Source of the DNA: Bagarius yarrelli | Lineage: Eukaryota > Chordata > Actinopteri > Siluriformes > Sisoridae | Direction: 5' to 3' | NCBI GenBank assembly: GCA_005784505.1 | Contig: VCAZ01000112.1 | Span: 491,001 to 555,000 of the forward strand | Length of the DNA: 64,000 nt | Part shown: positions 51,001 through 60,000 of the stretch, one piece after another | Numbering within the stretch: the first letter of the stretch is position 1 | How the letters are laid out: every line of letters starts with the position of its first letter | Notes under the pieces: generated by a model | Databases searched by the model: none | Told to the model about the DNA's origin: nothing | The model's input: only the letters and a program-made list of their open reading frames with translations | Position numbers and translations under genes: made by a program

Positions 51001-54000
51001 TTCTGCAGCATTTCGGTGTGTAGTCACTTACCACACCCGCTTACACCTGGAGGATTTCCGCCAGACACCGACTGTTACACAGCACAGAATAAACATTGCA
51101 TCATAGTAGTAATGTTAATATCAGGCGTACAGTATGTTTTAAAATACGAATGATAAGGTTTGGAAAAATATATTTTTCATTCATGTCATGCTGAGATGAA
51201 AAAAATATGACTTACAGGATCCAAATTAAGAATTATCATTGTTTGAATTAAGAGTCAGGTGTAGTTAAGTTTGTGATTACTAATTGCGTAATGTTTACCG
51301 TCTTAGTTTCTGGATTATCGCAGTTACATGGTGAACGGCTCGGTGAGGAATAACCCAGCACTGGAACGCTCTGTCATGTTGTGCAATGGTGTCTCACAGT
51401 GGGTCCAGCTTATGATTCTCAACAGACACACTCCACAGCAGAGGGCTGAGGTCTTCACAAAATTCATTCATGTAGCACAGGTAAACTATCACTGACACAA
51501 TACATACACAACACATACGCAAACAAAAGACACAATCAAAGAAGTAAAGTGTAACATTTTATAGTAACTTACAGTAAGGTTAAAGTGCCCATAGTTGCAG
51601 AATAACAGCCAAATAGTCCATCCATCCTTTCATCCATCCTTCCATCTATCCATCCATCCATCCATCCATCCATTTTCTGCCTTTTAACCGGACCCGGTTC
51701 GCAGAGAAGCAGAAGAGACACCCAGACTTCCCTCTCCCCAGATACCTCCTCCAGCTAAATGTAACGGGCCAGTCGGGAGACATAGTCCAGCCAAGGTGTC
51801 CTGGGTCTTCCCCGGGGCCTTTCTTCCGCTAGGTCACTCGGAATGGCGTTACCGGGGGCCTACCCTGGAGCCAGGCCCAGGGATGGGGCACGCAGGCGAG
51901 TGCCTACCACACGCAGAAAGAAGCATAAGGGGCCTTGTTGCATTGTTGATTTGGAGGCAGTTCTGAGGGGAAACCGCTGAAAAACGTGCAACATTATGTC
52001 GGGTTAGGACTGAAATTCCTATCATTTCTGTAGAGCTGGAAAAGTAAATCAACAGCACATCACTGTCAAAAGAATTCCAAAATGTCAATACATTTCCAAA
52101 CCTGACAATTCATTTTTGTGGTAACAAATTAGTCATGACTAATTTATAACATTGGAATAAGCATCTATTCAATTAATAAATACTGATTACTGTACTGCTT
52201 ACTGGCACAGGCAGTGATGTCACTGAAAAAAACCCCTGTGTTCTGCCCTTGAGCAGTAGCTAAGTACAATCATGCCGTCATACAAGTGTTGACATGCAAA
52301 CATGGGCAAATACTTAGGAAGCTGATGTGTGTGTCACGATATGAGCGGTTGGTAGATAAATAAGTATGTCATTATGACACCATGTTCCTGTTGGGGGAAT
52401 TCTTACATAAACTTCCTGAACATTTCAAAATATACAGGAAGCAACTTGACCACATCAAACCAAAAAAAAAACACACACATGGCAAATAAAGTACAATAAA
52501 AAACTGCAAGCCCATGAAATATTCTTCCCCTTTCTGTGTGTGTGTGTGTGTGTGTGAGCAGAAATTGAGGACCCTACAAAATTTCAATACTCTGATGGCA
52601 GTCATAGGCGGTTTGTGTCACAGCTCCATTTCACGACTCAAAGACACGGCCAGTCTCCTCTCTTCTGACATAACAAAGGTTTGTGCAATCCCACAAAACA
52701 TTTACCCACTTTCCAGCCACGCACACTAAAAATGACACATCACAAAGCTGTTATTTGGATTACTGTTGTTAAGGCTGCTTGTACAGAAAGACTAATCAGA
52801 CCAATCAGATTCAAGGGTTTCTCACATGATTTATGGGACAGGATCGTCAGGACAGGAATAGGGTGGATAGATAGCATAAGCCCTGGTCTGGCGTTACAGA
52901 ATTTGGTTTACACACTTATCCAAAGCTATTTACAATTATTTTATTTAAACTCAGAAATGGTAGTTTGGTGGTCATCATTTTAACATCTTAACCAATGGAC
53001 CCTCACTTGGACATCTTCTTGTATATGATAAAAACAGCTGATGGTTGGGTTAAAACCGGCAGGTGACCAAACTAGGGGGAAATCCTGAACTCAAAAGATT
53101 TCATCTAAGACCCAAACTGCTTAAGGCTCTGGTTGGAACACTTACATTATCCCAGTTAATTTCCATCCAGCTGCATAAAAGTTAGAACCTCCAGATGTTC
53201 CTAAACGTATAACAAGCAGTGGACAGTAAATATAACTAAGCAAAAATCCTCTCCTCTGTCTGCAGTCACTGAGCGAGCTTACGGAGTTGCTCTCCTCCTA
53301 TAGTAACTACACAAACTACAGACGCGTGTACAACGAGTGCAGCGGCTTCAAAGTGCCTATCCTGGGTGTACACCTAAAAGATCTTATCTCTCTGAATGAG
53401 GCGCTGCCTGACTACCTGGAGGGCGACAAGATCAACCTGGGAAAGCTACAGCATCTGTACAGCAACATCTGTGACCTGCTGGCCATCCAAAAGTGCAAGC
53501 CACCGTTCGAGGCCAACAAAGACCTGCTGCACCTGCTCACGGTGAGGAACTTACTAAAGTGTTGAAGGAGAAAATAAAAGGATATAGAGTTTGACAGACC
53601 GGTATAACTTCAAACATCCTTTATGGAAGTGTTTGTATCGGTCACGCCGTGATCCATAGTGTTTTTATAAATACACTGTCAGTCAGGGCCACCACAGAGC
53701 GGATGGAAGGTTGGGGTTTAGGATGAGTCTAGGGGGTCGATGCAATAGTAGGGCACCCAAAGATCTTTTTTTTCTAAAGTAACATTGCGAAATGGTTTAG
53801 TCTCATATTCTTCCTTAGGCCCAGAATTGCTAGATGTGCCACTATGGTCAGTTCAATGGCACTATGACAAAAATAGTACTAGAACACACAAATATTTCTA
53901 TGCACATACAAGGAACCTGGCTGGTTTGTTGAGCCAACAATACCTGGGTTTATTTTTAACCTGTAGCAGTATTTTTACCACCTTCTGTATTTGCTGTCTT

Positions 54001-57000
54001 GCTGCTGTTTTGACCTTTTCACTCGTGTGATTCTAAGAGGGATTCCAAAAAGACAGAAAAACACACCTGCAGCCAGTTAGTGATATATCATAGCAAAGGT
54101 AAAAAAAAACCTAGCAGACTAGTTTCAACAGTTTCATTTGCTTACTAGTTGGTTTACATATGATGAGTAGTATCATGGATACATATCAAGGATGTATTTC
54201 ACTATTTTTGAGTACTTTATTTAGCGCTGTTAATGAATACTTTTAAAATACTTTTAGGGAAAAGCACCTGCTTTTTGGCTATATTTGCTAGACCTGCATA
54301 AGCTAGCTAGTTAAGTCAAATAAGTTAAAAGTGTAAATTGTTGCTGTATATCTATACATATTAAACAGTTTTATTTATACAGTATAAGAACTCTTTATTT
54401 CACTTACCAAGGGTTGTCAGTAGACATTTTTTTGCCCCAGAACTAGCATTTTCTGCACTTCTGGTATCTATCACATGTTTAATAATAGGAATGCACCGGT
54501 ATCAGTATTGGGCCAGATTATAAACTTGTGTACCGATACCTCTTGTGACATCATTGAAAAAACTTTCATTGCACAAAGACTCTGGCAGCAGCGACAAAAT
54601 GTCAGACTCAGTGGTGTGGACATATTAGTTAATAAATAAATAAAGTTAATGATGACAACCCATGCATTGCAGACTGCAAATTTTGTTCCGTAAAAATTTT
54701 AAGAGGTACAAAATGAGTATGAGTAAATTAGTTATGAGTAAATTAGTAACAGTATGAGTAATATAAGTAATACACAAAAATGAACACTTGCCAGCCAAGC
54801 CTGCAGCAAACCCTTGCATGAGAAGAGAAAGAGGCAAGAGAAAACCCGAAAGCCATATAAATAATCAAATGAAAAATATCAGTATCGGCAAGTACCAAGA
54901 TAAAAAAATATCGGGACTTTTACTCGGCCTATAAAAAATGGTATCGGTACATCCTAATTTATTATTCAAGCTCTTATGTTACTTTAAACACTTTGTGGTC
55001 TGTTCTACATTGTTGTATTGTAAAATTGCGATCTATTAATGTCCATTTCAGGCTATTAGATCAGATATAAAATAGAGCATTAGAAAGGGGCAGTGATGGC
55101 TTAAATATTTAAGGCACTGAGTTGATTGGAAGACCAGGAAGACCTAGGTTCAAGCCCCACCACTGCCACTAAGCCAGTGTTGGGTCTTGGAGCAAGACCC
55201 TTAACGCTTCATGCTCCAGGGGGCGCTGCATTATAGTTGACCCTGTACACTGACCTCAACTTTCTAAGATTGGGATAAGCAAAGAAACTCAATCAAATGC
55301 TTTGATGCCCATCCAAAAGGACATTTTTTTTAGACTGTCCCTTAATGAGCGGGTCTATGAGGTCATATATAAACAGGAAAATATGCTACAATCCAGTTTC
55401 AATTCTTGAACCACTTTAACAATAGACTTTGACCCAACAAAAAAGCATTTACAAAAATCCGGATGTACACGTAGATTGGAAATGAGCAAGCCAGAAGCAA
55501 GGAGAAAAAACTCCCAGACGCAAAATGCGGAAGAAACATTAAGAGGAACCAGATTTAAAGGGGAACCCATCCTCCTCTAACTGATAACATTTACATTTCT
55601 AGCATTTTGGCAGACACCCTGATCCAAAGCGACGTATATTTATTTCTTTTATACAACTGAGCCATTGAGGGTTAAGGGCCTTGCTCAGGGGCCCCAACAG
55701 TGGTAACTTGATCCATCACCAACTCATTTAATAAATGCTGTACAACTATTGTTTGAAAAATTTCAGATGTTTGATTTTTACTTTTAGTCTTTATGATGAA
55801 CACGTGTGTTCTGAATTAATTGAGATAATGTAAAAAAAAAAATAGAAAGCAGAAACTGTATTAAACAAATTCTGACATTAATGTGTGTGTGTGGTCCTAT
55901 TTCTTCTGCATGCAGCTTTCCCTGGACCTGTACTACACCGAGGACCAGATCTATGAGCTTTCCTATGCCAAGGAACCCAGGAATCACAAAATACAGGTAC
56001 AATAATACATGCTATGTCTAAAAAAGGCCATAAAGAGAGGAAGTATGTGATGTGATCTGGGAAAATCTGTCGGATGTCACACTAGAAGTTTTCGGTAATA
56101 ATAGAAAATAATTTGAATGCCAATTTTTTTGGTCCACATTTTGGGTTTTCCTTACATTATTATTCTGTAAAATCTTGTCTATCCTCTTTAAAATTTAGGT
56201 AGGATGTGATCCTGGATTAAAAGCCTTTGTTAATTTCTGGATTAGCATTTTAATCAACCGATCAGAACCATTTTATGTTCAATTGTGCATTAGAGATTGT
56301 TTGTGATTCACTGTCTAAATGTATGAAGCAGAAGAAAGAAAGTTACTGTTGTTACAGACAAAGTATGAAAAAAATGAAAACAAAAATTAGCATTTATATG
56401 GTATAAAACCTGTAATAAACAAAATTTCACCATGTGACGGGTTTTCCTACGTTGCATCACATACGCTATACAGTAATTTAGTAACACAACTGCAAAAGTG
56501 ATTTAATGATTGTTTAGTCAAATATAATAATTCCATGAAATCCTACTTTTATATCAGACCCAATTCCATTCTTACCCCTTTGCCCTACCCCTTTGTTTCG
56601 TGAATTCATGTGAAGGGGTAGGGTTGTCTCGATTCTCGTTTGGTTGAAGGGGTGGGGAGAAGGACCAGATACCCATTCAAGTGGGACTACACTTTAAACA
56701 TAGGGGTACTAGTACTATGTACTAGTAATTTCCCAAGATACCGTATAAGGAATAAGGAATTTAATGTCCAACAATCATCTGGTTTATTAAAGTTATTATT
56801 TTAAGGTCATGTTTCTTAAAAAAACCTATGCCTGATATCGTTACCTGATGACTTAACTGAATTTCCTGCCAGAAATAGAAGTCTAATGGCAGGGAATTCG
56901 CTTTTTAGCACACATATGATGATGTGTACTGGTGTAACTGGATATTTTTATTCCTATTCCTTGTCACATTTCCAGGGCAAAAAGGAAGAGATAGGCATAG

Positions 57001-60000
57001 GGGTAGGGGTATAAAATAGAATTAGGATTGGGCCTTACTGTAAATTCCTGAAAGAACAATATAAAAAAGAGAGATCTTGCTAACAAATGAAAAATAAATA
57101 TACACCAGTGGTGGGCCTTCAGGGCCAGCAAAGCCTTCTCTACTAGCCAGAACACTATCAGATGGACTGAACTACATTTTCAACCTTAAGTCTAATATTT
57201 CATTTACTCATTTATCTTCTATTCCCGCTTATTCCCTAATTCGGGTCATATGGATGTGCTGGATTCTATCCCAGCCGTCTATGAAAGGTCGCCAGTCTAT
57301 CACAGGGCCACACACACTCACCCCTATAGAGCAATTTAGAATCACCAGTCAATCTAAAATACATGTTTTGGAGGGAACTGGAGAAAACCCACAGGGAGAA
57401 CATGCAAACTCCACACAGAAAGCCCCCTGCCAGGGAACAATGCTAAACCCTAAGCCACCGTGCTGCCCCTAATTCTATTATTTGTTCTATAAAATTGTAT
57501 AAATTTATTCACAACAGTTTATTCTCTTTATTTCCTAGCTTTTTTTGGCTGCACTGCTTCTAGCACGTGTATGTGGATGCTAGATTTTTTCCTACATTTT
57601 TTTATATAATCTCCCTACACTTTTTAAAAGACGTTCCAGTAAATTGTGTCATGTCATGTGACTGTTGGGGTTCTCGTTTATTCAGCTACAATAATATTAG
57701 TGAGATGTTGAAGTGAGGAGGTCTGGGATACAGTCGATGTTCCAGTTCATCCCAAAGATGTTCCGTGAAATCAAAATCAGGGTGCAGGTATCAGCGACAA
57801 AATGTCCCCCGGATGGTAAAATCACTACCCATCTGGATATTGAGCTTCATACTAACTGTCTTGACCTTGTGTGTGAACTGCTTAGAGACAGGGAGTAACT
57901 TTCAGTGCACTCTGGGTACAGTGAGCAATGTGTTCTTCGTTGTGCATACACACTTCAAAGCAAACCACAAGAAAAGAGTCATGGTGCTTACAGGCAACTG
58001 ATCAGTATCTTTTTCACTTTGACTAAGGGCCTTATTTCTTAAGAAGCTTCTTCTAAAACCTGTGTATGTGTGTGAAATGTAAATGCTTACCCTAGCACCC
58101 TGCATTTTTTTTTTTTTTTACAGTTGTTAAAACAAAATTCGGTTCATATGACCTTTACTTCAATTGTATTTGTGCTGTTCTGTCTTATTTCTAGCCTGTG
58201 ACCCCAGTGAAGCCTCCTGTGGTCGCCGAATGGGGATCAGGGGTGGCTCCACGTCTCGACCCTGACACCATTTCCAAACACGTCAAACAGATGGTGGACG
58301 TAAGTAAAAAGACAGAGAGACAGTACTAAAGCAGCACTTCCTGTTTTCTTTCTTTCACTTCCTTTTTACACTTGATACAACAAGGTCAGAACCTAAATTA
58401 AAACTTTCATTAGCTTACGCGGAATCTGTTTCCCCCTGCAGTCGATCATGAAGAATTACGACCTGAACATGGACGGCTACATCTTGCTGGAGGAATTTGA
58501 GAAGATAGCTGCTAATTTTCCTTTCTCCTTCTGCACTCATGACAGTGACCGGTACAAAAAACTTCCAAAAAAATAGCATTGGTTGCTAATCTTTTTCACA
58601 TTCTTTAAGATCTTTGGGCCAAATTTGAGTCTGATAATGTTTTTTTTTTTGCTTTTCAGAGAAGGAGAGATCAGCAGAGAAGACATCACGTCTTATTTCA
58701 TGAGAGGGATGTCAGTTTGTGCTAAACTGGGCTTTAACCTCCACAACCTGCACAACTTCCATGAGATGACGTACAAGAGGCCCACCTTCTGTGACACCTG
58801 CCGAGGATTTGTAAGAATTTTTTTTTCAGTGTTTCAGTTTTGTTCCTTTTTGTAACACAATTTTCACATAATTGCCTAAAGTTGCATATGATATTTAGTG
58901 TAGTTTATCAAAATGTCATGTTATTTTTCATCAGCTTTGGGGAGTCATAAAGCAAGGCTATCACTGCAAAGGTAAGACCAGATTCGGCTATGCATATCTA
59001 CATAACTAAGCCTTTATAATCTAAAAAAAACAGTGGATGTAATTTTACCAAGTAGGATGTGATCCTAGATTAACATCCTTTGTTAAACCTAAATCAACAT
59101 TTCGATCAACCCAATCACAACCATCTAATGTCATTACCGTGTGTCGACCAAACCCGCCTCAATCCATGTTTTAATCTTTTTATCCTTGTAACCCCAAATG
59201 TTATAATTTTGTAACCCGAAATATTATAAATATATTAATTTAATTAAAAATAAAGAATTAATTAAATGATATTTGTAATACATTACATGCTGTACTTAAC
59301 AATTGCATACAACATGTGTGTGCAGTTTAGCTAATAGATGTGTGTGTGCAGTAAAATGTATTGAGGTGTGTGTGCATGAATAAAAAGTAAATTCATGGAT
59401 TTTTTTTTAAATTGATGGTTATAAAAATCTGTGTTGTGATTGTTAAATGTTATTTAAGATAATAATGTTAAACCCTGTTTTATAGTAAGAATGTTGCTCT
59501 GTTGCGCTTCTACAGGTTCACCCTTTCAGAACATTTTATATTCAATTGTTCATTAGTGATTGTTTATGATTCAGTGTTTAAGTTCATTAATGGTTATTTT
59601 GGATCATTAGAATCAATACAGTCTAAATTCACTAGTTTTTCCTGAACTATTATTAATTATTTTGTTATAGTTTGGGTCTCATTTCATGTTGTGATCTAAT
59701 GTTAATCCATGAATCGCCATCGTCAGTAAATTGTCTCAGACAATAAACTTTTTTTTTTTTTTTTTACAATTTACTCAAAGCTTTTTAGTTTGTTTGCAAA
59801 AACAAAAGAGGTTGAGATTGAAAAATGGATTGAGGTAAGTTTGGTCAGGACACACTGATGACATCAGATCTGTGTATTGGCAAAAAAAAAATTGAGACAA
59901 TGGTTGTATGTGTCAGCGACATCTACAGGAGTGGAGGAGGAATTTAATTAAATATTACGGCAAATGTAAATCAGTTTAAAATGTACTTTAAATATATAAA

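Noticed and set aside
50545..51153. 202-codon frame
   Set aside because: Mostly translated polypyrimidine tract. Only its 3' part is real, as rasgrp4 exon 6.
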